From Acidimicrobiia bacterium (GTDB lineage Bacteria; Actinomycetota; Acidimicrobiia; Spongiisociales; ZC4RG35): a stretch of 16,664 nucleotides of DNA. The stretch spans positions 1 to 16,664 of the forward strand of contig WHTL01000045.1 of the NCBI GenBank assembly GCA_009377735.1, written 5' to 3'. Every line of letters begins with the position of its first letter. Position 1 is the first letter of the stretch. Positions 1 through 7,297 of the stretch are shown in pieces. Under the pieces are notes generated by a model, which did no database searches, was not told the DNA's origin, and was given only the letters and a program-made list of their open reading frames with translations. The position numbers were made by a program, and so were the translations under genes.

Positions 1-4
1 ACGA

Positions 5-763
5 ATGGGATGGATACTCCTTACCAACGACGACGGGATCGACTCACCAGCCCTCCGGCCGTTCGCCCGGGCGCTGCGCGATCTGGGGGAGGTGCGCGTT
101 GTGGTGCCCGATCGGGAACGATCCTGGGTGGGCAAGGCCATCACCCGTTACCACGACATTGAGGTGAACCGCATCGACGACGACGGCTTCACGGCCTGGA
201 CCACATCAGGATACCCCGCCGACACCGCCCAGATCGGGATCCATGGTCTTTTCGAGGAACCCCCCGAACTGGTCGTGTCGGGCATCAACCTGGGCTACAA
301 CCATGGTGCCGCCTTCCTCATGTCCTCGGGGACGGTGGGGGCGGCGACGGAGGGCTGGATATCCGGTATCCCAGCCATCGCCGTGTCAACGGGGACCATG
401 ACCGACTGGCACGAGTGGCGGGGCATGGCCATCGATGTCCGCTCCCAGTCAAAGTGGCGTGCTCTATCTGGGGTGACCAGTCGATTGATCGGCGAGCTCT
501 GGGATGACCGTCTCCCCGATCGCTGTGACGTGGTCACCATCAACATTCCATTCGAGGCCACCGACGAAACCGAGAGGAGACACACCAAGGTGGCCCGGGT
601 CGGTTACGACCAGCTCTTCGAGCGGGTCTCCGACGGTGTGTTCCGCCACTCGTACCGGGGCGGGATGCGTAACATCGAACCCCTCGACGGCTCCGACATC
701 GAGGCCGCCCACGATGGTGTCATCTCAATCACTCCGCTGCGTATGCCGGAGGCGGTCGACTGA
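5..763 (+). CDS. surE: 5'/3'-nucleotidase SurE
   Basis: SurE-family metal-dependent phosphatase, which removes phosphate from nucleoside monophosphates in the cytoplasm. The 252-residue length fits the family (about 250). Visible family motifs are TNDDG at residues 7-11 (the metal-binding aspartate pair), the Ser-Gly-Ile-Asn loop SGINLGYNHG near residue 92, and SGTVGAATEG near residue 108. The ATG lies four bases from the window edge, so its ribosome binding site and promoter cannot be seen and a slightly earlier start cannot be excluded. It is convergent with the next gene, their stops being 10 bases apart. Family assignment is firm; the physiological substrate is not readable from sequence. 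Confidence 0.95.
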   Translation: MGWILLTNDDGIDSPALRPFARALRDLGEVRVVVPDRERSWVGKAITRYHDIEVNRIDDDGFTAWTTSGYPADTAQIGIHGLFEEPPELVVSGINLGYNHGAAFLMSSGTVGAATEGWISGIPAIAVSTGTMTDWHEWRGMAIDVRSQSKWRALSGVTSRLIGELWDDRLPDRCDVVTINIPFEATDETERRHTKVARVGYDQLFERVSDGVFRHSYRGGMRNIEPLDGSDIEAAHDGVISITPLRMPEAVD

Positions 764-773
764 ATGTCGCCAT

Positions 774-1298
774 CTATTCCGCGTCGAGGGCTGCCTCAAT
801 CAGGGCGATGTCCTCGGCGTCTTTCGAGCGACGACGCATCCCCGGGACCCATTCCGGCATCATCCGCTTGATCTCGATCTGGGCCTCGGGGCTGATGATG
901 GGGCACTCGATCGACCCCAGCCGACCGGTCCATGCGGCGAGCATGCCGTCCGGCCATGGTGATCCAGCCCCGGGGCCTCCTGCAACGACGACGCCCCCCT
1001 GGGCATTCTGGGCCAGCAGGGCGATATTGTGTTCCTCGCCACCCTTGGAGAGATCACGTTGTTGGTCGGGAGGTGGGCCTGGGAGAAACCGGTAGCCCCG
1101 GACCTCGAGTTCGGCTACTAGACGGTCAACCTGTTCCGACCACATGAACCAGTCGATATCCCCGTGGGGTCGGCTGGCCCGATCGAGGAAGAAATCCATC
1201 GCCCATCCTCCACGTAACCAGACGGCTACATCCAGCGTTTCGGCAACGTTGACGACCTCGGCGATCTCGGCCAACTGACGGGCAGCACGCGACTCCAT
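774..1298 (-). CDS. Aminoglycoside/lincosamide nucleotidyltransferase-like protein
   Basis: A small (174 aa) nucleotidyltransferase-fold protein resembling the ANT(2'')/lincosamide nucleotidyltransferase family (Pfam Aminoglyc_resit type). The signature is LRGGWAMDFFL followed about ten residues later by HGDIDW, which supplies the Asp-x-Asp pair expected to bind the catalytic metal. I chose the ATG at 1298. The frame extends to a TTG at 1328, but neither start has a good Shine-Dalgarno sequence. It follows the helicase on the same strand with a gap of about 58 bases and may be co-transcribed. Proteins of this family in chromosomes often have no known drug substrate, so antibiotic modification is a family-based possibility and not a demonstrated role. 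Confidence 0.75.
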   Translation of the reverse strand: MESRAARQLAEIAEVVNVAETLDVAVWLRGGWAMDFFLDRASRPHGDIDWFMWSEQVDRLVAELEVRGYRFLPGPPPDQQRDLSKGGEEHNIALLAQNAQGGVVVAGGPGAGSPWPDGMLAAWTGRLGSIECPIISPEAQIEIKRMMPEWVPGMRRRSKDAEDIALIEAALDAE

Positions 1299-1356
1299 AC
1301 TGATACGGTAAATAGACGGCGGAGACAAAGATGAGACTGAGGAGGATGTTCAGATA

Positions 1357-4224
1357 TCACGGTTCATCGATGAGGTCGAGGATCTCCTCGCCGTAGCGCT
1401 CCAATCGGCTCGGGCCGATGCCGTCGCACTCCGCCAGCTCGTCGAGGCTGGTCGGACGGGCTGCGGCGATGGACTCGAGATGTCGATCGTGGGCGACGAC
1501 GTAGGCGGGCACGCCATCCGCCGCTCCTCGGCGCAGACGCCACTCGCGGAGACGTTCCAGCAGTTCGTCGTCCACCGAGGGTCGGGGGGTCTCCGGAGGT
1601 CGTTGCAATGGCCCTAGGACTCCCTTCCGCTCCACACGCTCCTGCCAACGGATGAGCAGGGACGTACCGGTGGGTAGGGAGACCCGAGCACCGGTGTCCT
1701 CGATGCTGGTCACCTTGACCCGGAAGCCCTGCCAGGACACCGTCCTCCCCACCACCGCCTCTATCCCGACGGGGGAGGGAGCGACGCCAGAAGCCGCGGC
1801 GTCATCGGGTGATGCCTCCTTGGTCATCTCCTCGATGAACGGCGAGGGGGGTTGGTCGGCGCCGAGGACGATCACGTTCTCGATACCACGGGTGATCGCC
1901 ACGTGGAAGACTCTCCGCTCCTCCTCATCCTCGGCCAAACCGGCGCTGAGACGGTGGGGGAACACCTCGTCGGTGACATCCCACACCACCACCGCCGGCC
2001 ACTCCAGACCCTTGACGCGGTGCACCGTCGACAGGGTGACGCCGTCCGGTGCCGATGGTCTGGTGAGATGGTCTCGGAGCCAGCGCTCGAACAGGGCGGG
2101 GTCGGGTTGCAGGTGGGATATCTGGATGAGGGCGGCGAGGTCATCCCCATGGGAGACCGGGTTGGCGCCTTTGGAGCGATCGAGCCGATCAAGGGCGCTA
2201 CCCAATCCCACCCGATCACGCAAGGCGATGAGGGTGTCTCTAGTGGTCCCGCCGTCGACAGCATCCCGCATCAGATAGATGTCATCGACGAATTCCTCCA
2301 TACGTTGCCGGAGACGGTCGTTGTCGTTGTCGGAGGCGAATACCGAGAGGCGATCAAGTTGCCAGCCCGAGGATGTGATCACCCCGCGTAAACCAGGGGA
2401 GATCCTTCTAGGTGGCCGCCGCAACGCATTGCCGAGATCCTGTTGGGTGAGATCCTCACCGTGAGCGGCGGCATGTCCGAGCCGGAGCCACGCCATCGCC
2501 GACTGGACACCGGACCGGTCCATGAGACCGACACCGACCACCGACTGCACCGGGATGCCAGCATCGGAGAGGAGTATCTGAGGGGCGAGAAGACCCACGT
2601 TTACTCTGGTGAGCACGGCGATCTCGGCTGGGACTCGGCCCTCGGTGAGTAATCGTTCAATGTCATTGACCAGTCGCGGGCCGAGCTCGCTGGTGGAGCT
2701 GGTGAGCACCTCCATACCGGGTTCCGCATCGGGTCGTCCCGACATGGTGTTCTTGGGGACCCTCACGCGGTTGTGGGTGAGGAGGGTGGACGCGGCCGTA
2801 GTGACATCGGGTCGACAGCGGTAGTTGGTGGAGAGCTCGTAGGCGCTGGCACCGGGAAAGTAGCGTTCGTACTCGATGAGGAAGGCGGGGTCGGCCCCGG
2901 CATGTCCATAGATCACCTGGTCGTCGTCACCCACCCCGAACACGTCGACGCCCGGTCCCGCGATGAGGCGGATCATGAGGAGACGTGCGGGTGTGAGGTC
3001 CTGGAACTCGTCGACCAGGAGGTGCCGCGCCCGATGCTGGTAGCGGGTGCGCAGACGAGGATCCCCGAGGAGATGTTCGATGGCAGCGTAGATCTGCTCG
3101 GGATGGTCGATCGCCCCGGATTGCTTCAGCTGGGCGCGGTAGCGACGAAACACCTCGGCGAACCCTGGCACGTCGTCGCGGGACATCTCGACGTCGCCGG
3201 GGGGAACCAGACCATCCCGCACCTCGGCTAGGGCCTCGATATAGGGGGCGAGGAGATCCTCACCGGCCCGGGGACGACCGGGGACCAGACCGCCCAGCAT
3301 GGTGCGAATCTCCCGTTCTTCCAGCACGGGTGGACGACCCGCGCGGGCATCCCCGATGATGCGATAGCCCAGGGAGTGCAGGGTGGAGATGGAGGCCCCG
3401 GCGAGATCGCTCGTGCGATCCTTCATCTCCTGGGCGGCACGGACGTTGTAGGCGACCGCGGTGATCCCCCCGGGATCCCAGCCCCGGTCGTTGACGAGAT
3501 GGCGGAGACGCTCCGTGAGGACCCGCGTCTTGCCAGAACCCGCAGGAGCGATGATCCGTGCCGGACCACCCGGATGGTGGACGGCAGCGTGCTGGGAGGC
3601 ATCGAGACCGATATCTCCGACCCATTCCTGAACCCGGTCGGGGTGCAACGATCCTCCCCAGACCTGGTTGACATGGATCACATCGAGATCCGGAACGGGA
3701 TGTCGTGGACCGCCGTCGATCCAGAAGGAGGAACCTGTGCTGTCGGTCACGTCAGTTTCGGTGCCGCGCTCGGCGCCGAGCGACATGGCACGGTCGGAAT
3801 GGTGCCAGACGAGCTCGCCCCCACGGGCGTCATAGCGGTTGGCCCAGATCAGGAAGTGGATCGCATCGCGGTGAAATGTGAAACCAGGCGATAGATCGTG
3901 TGGTGCCACGTCACTGGTCTCGCCACGGCGGAGGAGGGCGAAGGGGACGGCGAGGATGACGACAGACGGGGTTCGTTCCAGCCACCAACTCCTCAGCGTC
4001 TCTGCCGTGTCCGCTGCCTTCTCGAGTGCGGTGTCGTCGATGGTGATTGTGGGCCAGGAGAGAGCCACGCCGGGGAGGTCGTCGGCGGGGCCAACGACCA
4101 AACCACGACCGAGGACCTCCGGACCCGGGAACGGTATCTCATGCCTCACCCGGCCCAGCGTACGGCCCGACACCGACGGATCGTGAAATGCACCCGTACC
4201 TGCGTTCCCCTTATGTTCAGGCAC
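1357..4224 (-). CDS. UvrD/PcrA-family (SF1A) DNA helicase with C-terminal HRDC domain
   Basis: ATP-dependent 3'-5' DNA helicase of the UvrD/Rep superfamily, expected to act in DNA repair. The order is an N-terminal region of about 205 residues outside the helicase core, a Q motif (LDASQHAAV, about 208-215), Walker A APAGSGKT (226-233), Walker B DEFQD (405-409), motif III GDDDQVIYG (about 432-440), STNYRC (465-470), motif V around TVHRVKGLEWP, motif VI VAITRG, and a C-terminal HRDC domain over the last 70 or so residues. The layout resembles mycobacterial UvrD2 but with the extra N-terminal region. The start is GTG at 4224; an alternative GTG at 4149 is in frame and neither has a clear ribosome binding site. 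It begins 19 bases after the cytochrome c stop and could share its transcript. Confidence 0.92.
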   Translation of the reverse strand: MPEHKGNAGTGAFHDPSVSGRTLGRVRHEIPFPGPEVLGRGLVVGPADDLPGVALSWPTITIDDTALEKAADTAETLRSWWLERTPSVVILAVPFALLRRGETSDVAPHDLSPGFTFHRDAIHFLIWANRYDARGGELVWHHSDRAMSLGAERGTETDVTDSTGSSFWIDGGPRHPVPDLDVIHVNQVWGGSLHPDRVQEWVGDIGLDASQHAAVHHPGGPARIIAPAGSGKTRVLTERLRHLVNDRGWDPGGITAVAYNVRAAQEMKDRTSDLAGASISTLHSLGYRIIGDARAGRPPVLEEREIRTMLGGLVPGRPRAGEDLLAPYIEALAEVRDGLVPPGDVEMSRDDVPGFAEVFRRYRAQLKQSGAIDHPEQIYAAIEHLLGDPRLRTRYQHRARHLLVDEFQDLTPARLLMIRLIAGPGVDVFGVGDDDQVIYGHAGADPAFLIEYERYFPGASAYELSTNYRCRPDVTTAASTLLTHNRVRVPKNTMSGRPDAEPGMEVLTSSTSELGPRLVNDIERLLTEGRVPAEIAVLTRVNVGLLAPQILLSDAGIPVQSVVGVGLMDRSGVQSAMAWLRLGHAAAHGEDLTQQDLGNALRRPPRRISPGLRGVITSSGWQLDRLSVFASDNDNDRLRQRMEEFVDDIYLMRDAVDGGTTRDTLIALRDRVGLGSALDRLDRSKGANPVSHGDDLAALIQISHLQPDPALFERWLRDHLTRPSAPDGVTLSTVHRVKGLEWPAVVVWDVTDEVFPHRLSAGLAEDEEERRVFHVAITRGIENVIVLGADQPPSPFIEEMTKEASPDDAAASGVAPSPVGIEAVVGRTVSWQGFRVKVTSIEDTGARVSLPTGTSLLIRWQERVERKGVLGPLQRPPETPRPSVDDELLERLREWRLRRGAADGVPAYVVAHDRHLESIAAARPTSLDELAECDGIGPSRLERYGEEILDLIDEP

Positions 4225-4243
4225 AATTCTGGCGAGAGTCGGG

Positions 4244-4630
4244 CTAGCGGCTTTCCAGGAGGAATTCGACTAGGACGTCAACCTCCGACTGGGCGAGGGG
4301 GAGGGTGGGCATTTCGGTGACACTGCTGGCAGGAACGACGAAGGCCTGGGGGTCGAGCAGGGACTGACGGACGTATTCCTCGGCGGTCAAGTCTTCAACC
4401 CTGGTCGCCGCCACCTCGGCCAGCGCGGTGAGATCGGGTCCAATACTTCCCTCCGAGAGCCCCAGGATCTGATGGCAGCTTCCACATCCTTTGGCCATGA
4501 ACAGGTCCTCACCATCGATACTCTCCTCCTGGACGACAGCCGGGTCGACAACCCACACCAGCACGCTGGCACCGACAAGGATGATGGCTAGACCGGTTGA
4601 GACAAAGAGGTGTAGGGAGCTAGCCCGCAT
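4244..4630 (-). CDS. Membrane-anchored monohaem c-type cytochrome
   Basis: A 128-residue class I cytochrome c, tethered to the outer face of the membrane and expected to carry electrons. Residues 7-27 form one N-terminal hydrophobic helix followed by a short linker. The haem site is CGSCH (C49, C52, H53), and M107 in the EMPTLPL segment is the likely sixth haem ligand. I set the start at the ATG at 4630 because the open frame upstream to 4831 has no cytochrome-like content and overlaps the preceding gene. The sequence ATGCGGGCTAG here places this start 11 bases inside the end of the upstream YtkA-like gene once that gene's frame is restored, which suggests translational coupling. The redox partner is unknown. 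Confidence 0.87.
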   Translation of the reverse strand: MRASSLHLFVSTGLAIILVGASVLVWVVDPAVVQEESIDGEDLFMAKGCGSCHQILGLSEGSIGPDLTALAEVAATRVEDLTAEEYVRQSLLDPQAFVVPASSVTEMPTLPLAQSEVDVLVEFLLESR

Positions 4631-5130
4631 CCGGTGTGGCCGAGTCGACTCCACGACGCAGCACGTGATTGCTCTGGATAGCCACCAGCACGACGGCAAA
4701 GCACTGCCGCCATGGGGAGGGCTACTCGGAGAATGGTGAGAGGACTCGGAAAAGCCGACATCGGCTCGCCTACCGTGATCGCTCCCAGGTCCTGTTCGGC
4801 GAAGAAGCCCTGGGTTACCGACCATCGCCATTCACCAGCGTCAGGGAAGGTCACATCGGCGACGTAATGACCCACGGGACCGTCCGGCCTACCGGGAAAG
4901 TCTTCCGGCAGCCCATCGCCGTCGAAAATACGGATCACGGTGTTGTCAACGCCGACCGGTTCGATCCCATGCTGGCGGATGGTGTAACCGATCTCATAGC
5001 TCTCCCCGGCTCGGGGTTGGCCGGGGATCTCATCGAGGGTTGTGACCGCCCATCCCCCAGCGGAAGCAGTCGTGGCGAGTGCCACGGTCAACAGGGCACC
5101 TGTGACGATGATAGTGGTGATGCGCTTCAC
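4588..5130 (-). CDS. Secreted YtkA-like protein, probably frameshifted near its C-terminal helix
   Basis: Starts at GTG 5130 with AAGGAG at 5135-5140, four bases upstream. Residues 1-24 are a signal peptide (ending near TASAGG), followed by an extracytoplasmic Ig-like domain of the YtkA/FixH type (about residues 25-120, with IRQHGIEPV and GHYVADVTFPDAGEW). The frame present runs into a membrane helix, LTILRVALPMAAVL, which stops abruptly and is followed by a polar, Arg-rich, low-quality tail to 4588. Skipping one base in the TTT run (plus-strand AAA at 4698-4700) restores a full helix continuing AVVLVAIQ, then a basic LRRG tail, and ends at TAG 4622-4620 over the cytochrome start. The function of this domain next to cytochromes is unproven; a role in copper or cytochrome oxidase maturation is only a guess. 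Confidence 0.75.
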   Translation of the reverse strand: MKRITTIIVTGALLTVALATTASAGGWAVTTLDEIPGQPRAGESYEIGYTIRQHGIEPVGVDNTVIRIFDGDGLPEDFPGRPDGPVGHYVADVTFPDAGEWRWSVTQGFFAEQDLGAITVGEPMSAFPSPLTILRVALPMAAVLCRRAGGYPEQSRAASWSRLGHTGCGLAPYTSLSQPV

Positions 5131-5165
5131 AAAACTCCTTTAGTAGCCACTCTATATATGGGTTA

Positions 5166-5191
5166 TACACCGTGCCCGGTAATTCGGTTCC
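5166..5191 (-). promoter_or_regulatory. Candidate ECF-sigma promoter for the YtkA-like/cytochrome operon
   Basis: Reading the minus strand, GGAACC (5191-5186) is followed by exactly 16 bases and then TGTA (5169-5166). GGAAC is the classical ECF -35 type. A start site around 5158-5160 would give a leader of about 29 bases ahead of GTG 5130, including its AAGGAG. The same bipartite pattern with the same spacer occurs on the opposite strand 14 bases away, facing the sigma gene. That repetition is the main support. Assignment to this particular sigma factor is inference. Confidence 0.55.
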
Positions 5192-5204
5192 AAGGGATCA
5201 GGTG

Positions 5205-5230
5205 GGAACCGATCGCGTGCGGCCGGTGTA
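5205..5230 (+). promoter_or_regulatory. Candidate autoregulatory ECF-sigma promoter
   Basis: GGAACC (5205-5210), 16 bases, then TGTA (5227-5230). The first two spacer bases (GA) and the last two (GG) match the divergent copy, giving a shared pattern GGAACCGA-N12-GG-TGTA. The expected transcription start (about 5237-5240) falls just after the annotated ATG at 5234. The true sigma start may therefore be the in-frame GTG at 5252, or the transcript may be nearly leaderless. Confidence 0.5.
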
Positions 5231-5233
5231 GTC

Positions 5234-5827
5234 ATGGATGAGCGAGCGCCGGTGGAGGGCCGTCCACTGCGAGAACGAGACCTGGTAGAAAATGCACGAC
5301 ACGGTGACGTCGATGCCTATGAGGAACTGGTGCGTATCCACCAACCGATGGCGTTGCGGGTGGCTTTCGTCGTCCTCGGTGAACGGACCGAGGCCGAGGA
5401 CGCCGCCCAGGAGGCATTTGTGAAGGCGTTTGCCGCTCTGGAGAGCTTCAGAGTCGAGGCGCCGTTCCGCCCCTGGCTCCTGAGGATTGTCCGTAATGAG
5501 GCGATCAACAGGGGTCGGCATCGGGTACGACAGCATCGTCTCGCACTCCGTGAGGCGGGCGATCCGGTCTCGGGAGGTGCGGCCCCATCTCCCGAGACGG
5601 TTGTCCTCACCCGGGAGGACCGACGCACCGTTCTCGATGTGGTGGACGGCCTCCCCTATCGATACCGTTCGGTGATCGTCCACCGCTTTCTTCTCGGGCT
5701 GTCGGAGGCGGAAACGGCGGAGACGTTGGGTATCCCGAAGGGAACGGTGAAGTCCCGCACCTCCCGAGGCCTGCGACTACTCCGGCGGGCACTCGCCAAG
5801 AAAGGAGTGGGTGACGACGATGAATGA
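5234..5827 (+). CDS. ECF RNA polymerase sigma factor
   Basis: A 197-residue extracytoplasmic-function sigma factor. Region 2 spans about residues 16-95 (DLVENARHGDVDAYEELV, then EAEDAAQEAFVKAF and the promoter-melting segment FRPWLLRIVRNEAIN). A variable linker follows, then region 4 (about 130-187) with GLPYRYRSVIV and the helix-turn-helix SEAETAETLGIPKGTVKSR. There is no C-terminal extension. I keep ATG 5234, but the GTG at 5252 is a real alternative because the candidate promoter lies so close. The stop overlaps the next gene (ATGAATGA), the usual arrangement for a sigma/anti-sigma pair. The divergent YtkA/cytochrome operon shares a promoter-like motif and is its likely target. Confidence 0.93.
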   Translation: MDERAPVEGRPLRERDLVENARHGDVDAYEELVRIHQPMALRVAFVVLGERTEAEDAAQEAFVKAFAALESFRVEAPFRPWLLRIVRNEAINRGRHRVRQHRLALREAGDPVSGGAAPSPETVVLTREDRRTVLDVVDGLPYRYRSVIVHRFLLGLSEAETAETLGIPKGTVKSRTSRGLRLLRRALAKKGVGDDDE

Positions 5828-6590
5828 TCAGACCTACGACGTGAAAGAGATGCTTGCCGACCTCGCCACTGATGTCGATTGGCCGGATGACGGCGACCTC
5901 ACAGGCCGGATTCGGTCCCGGCTTGCGGTTCCGGTGTCGAGAAGGTCGGGTCGGCGGCTGCTCCGGGCGACTCTTGCCATACTCTCCGCCGTCGTCCTTA
6001 TAGCGGCGGTCCTGTTGATTCCGGCGGGTCGTGAGGCGGTGGCTGAGCTCTTGGGTGTCGCCGGGATCGAGATCGAGCTTACCGAGGACGCCAGTTCTGA
6101 TTTGGGTTCCGATCTCGATCTGGGACGGCCGGTGTCGCTCCGGGAAGCCTTAGACATCGTGGATTTCGTCGTGATCGTCCCCGATGATGAGATCGGCGCC
6201 CCTGGCGGAGCCTACATCGACGACGAGAACCGGGTCACCCTTGTGTGGGGGGGCGGAAACCCCCTACCCGCCGCCGGGGATACCGAAGTAGGTCTACTCC
6301 ATACCCAGTTCCGATCCGACGACGGCGCAACACTCCTAGTCAAAAAGGTTGGTCCGGGTACCCAGATCGAGACGGTCGCCGTAGGAGATGCCCCCGGCTT
6401 CTGGATCGAGGGCGAACCGCATGTGCTCCGTTATCTGGACGGCGACGGCGCCGTGCGGGAGGAGTCGACCCGTCTCGCCGCCCACGTCCTCCTCTGGGAG
6501 GCGGATGGCGTCACCCATCGCATAGAGACCACCGTCTCGCTAGAAGAGACCCTCCCCATCGCCGAGTCTTTGCGACCCGTCTCGTACTGA
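5820..6590 (+). CDS. Single-pass membrane protein, putative anti-sigma factor
   Basis: About 256 residues. The N-terminal 48 residues are cytoplasmic, acidic then basic, and could hold the sigma factor. One membrane helix lies at about residues 49-68 (LLRATLAILSAVVLIAAVLL), followed by an extracytoplasmic domain of roughly 185 residues with no motif I recognise. I see no HxxxCxxC zinc anti-sigma motif. I chose ATG 5820 because AAGGAG at 5802-5807 is 12 bases away, whereas the in-frame GTG at 5811 would leave only three. The start overlaps the sigma stop, implying coupled translation. Anti-sigma function is inferred from position and topology only. Confidence 0.75.
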   Translation: MNDQTYDVKEMLADLATDVDWPDDGDLTGRIRSRLAVPVSRRSGRRLLRATLAILSAVVLIAAVLLIPAGREAVAELLGVAGIEIELTEDASSDLGSDLDLGRPVSLREALDIVDFVVIVPDDEIGAPGGAYIDDENRVTLVWGGGNPLPAAGDTEVGLLHTQFRSDDGATLLVKKVGPGTQIETVAVGDAPGFWIEGEPHVLRYLDGDGAVREESTRLAAHVLLWEADGVTHRIETTVSLEETLPIAESLRPVSY

Positions 6591-6597
6591 CCACCCA

Positions 6598-6642
6598 TTC
6601 TGTTCGGTTTCCGAGTTGTGGGCGCGGTCTTCCTTCACAGAA
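6598..6642. repeat. Possible degenerate copy of the 47-nt hairpin element
   Basis: A 45-base segment in the bioY upstream gap begins TTCTGT and ends TCACAGAACG, like the four better copies at 8.8 and 14.3 kb, and is followed by a G-rich run. The interior core of the element (CTCTATCGCGTC) is not recognisable. It may be a decayed copy or an unrelated short inverted repeat. Confidence 0.3.
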
Positions 6643-6709
6643 CGGTTTGGGGGTGGCCACATTGTCGTGGAACGAGTTAGTCTCGTCCGGGACATCGAGG
6701 AAGGACCAA

Positions 6710-7285
6710 ATGACAACCCGAGCCATGACTCCAGGAGTACTCGCCTACCGTTTTGCCGATCGTTCCCTGGTCTGGACCGTGGCCCTCACCCTGGGCGGCG
6801 CCTTACTCACCTCGGTGTTTGCCCAATTCGAGATTCCCATGTGGCCGGTGCCGATTACCGGACAGACCTTGGCAGTATTGGTGGCCGGTGCTGCTCTAGG
6901 CATGCGCATCGGGGTCGCCTCCCAGATTCTCTACCTCATCATGGGGCTTGTCAACGCTCCGGTTTTCTCCGGTGGCGGCTTTGGTGTCGAACATTTCGTG
7001 GGTCCAACGGTGGGTTATCTGATCGGGTTCCCCATCGCGGCCGGTCTGGTGGGGTGGCTTGCTGAGAAGAGATTGGACCGTACCGTCATGACCGCCATCG
7101 TCACCTTCGTATTGGGGACGATCCTCATCTACGCCACCGGTATGGCCGGTCTCATGGTGGTCCTCGACTATGGCGTCGCCGAGGCATTCGCCGTCGGAGT
7201 GGTTCCCTTCCTCATCGGCGGGGTGATCAAGGCGGCCATCGCCGCCACCGTTCTCCCCTTGGCGTGGCGGCTAACGGACTCGTAG
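6710..7285 (+). CDS. bioY: Biotin transporter BioY (ECF transporter S component)
   Basis: A 191-residue integral membrane protein that binds biotin for an energy-coupling-factor importer. Family features are the hydrophobic helices throughout, the WPVPITGQTLAVLVAGAALG segment (residues about 44-63), and the GGFGVEHFVGPTVGYLIGFP region (about 86-105) typical of BioY. I chose ATG 6710, which has GAGGAAGG just upstream; the open frame extends upstream to 6245 but there it is a shadow of the preceding gene. No bioM/bioN ATPase or permease genes are in the window, so it probably uses shared or distant ECF modules. It lies 119 bases after the anti-sigma candidate. I see no convincing biotin-regulator site in that gap. 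Confidence 0.93.
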   Translation: MTTRAMTPGVLAYRFADRSLVWTVALTLGGALLTSVFAQFEIPMWPVPITGQTLAVLVAGAALGMRIGVASQILYLIMGLVNAPVFSGGGFGVEHFVGPTVGYLIGFPIAAGLVGWLAEKRLDRTVMTAIVTFVLGTILIYATGMAGLMVVLDYGVAEAFAVGVVPFLIGGVIKAAIAATVLPLAWRLTDS

Positions 7286-7297
7286 GTCACGGCGCCT

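Noticed and set aside
6661..6680. Possible biotin-regulator (BioQ/BirA-like) site upstream of bioY
   Set aside because: GAACGAGTTA has only short, imperfect symmetry and the wrong spacer for the BioQ pattern I recall.
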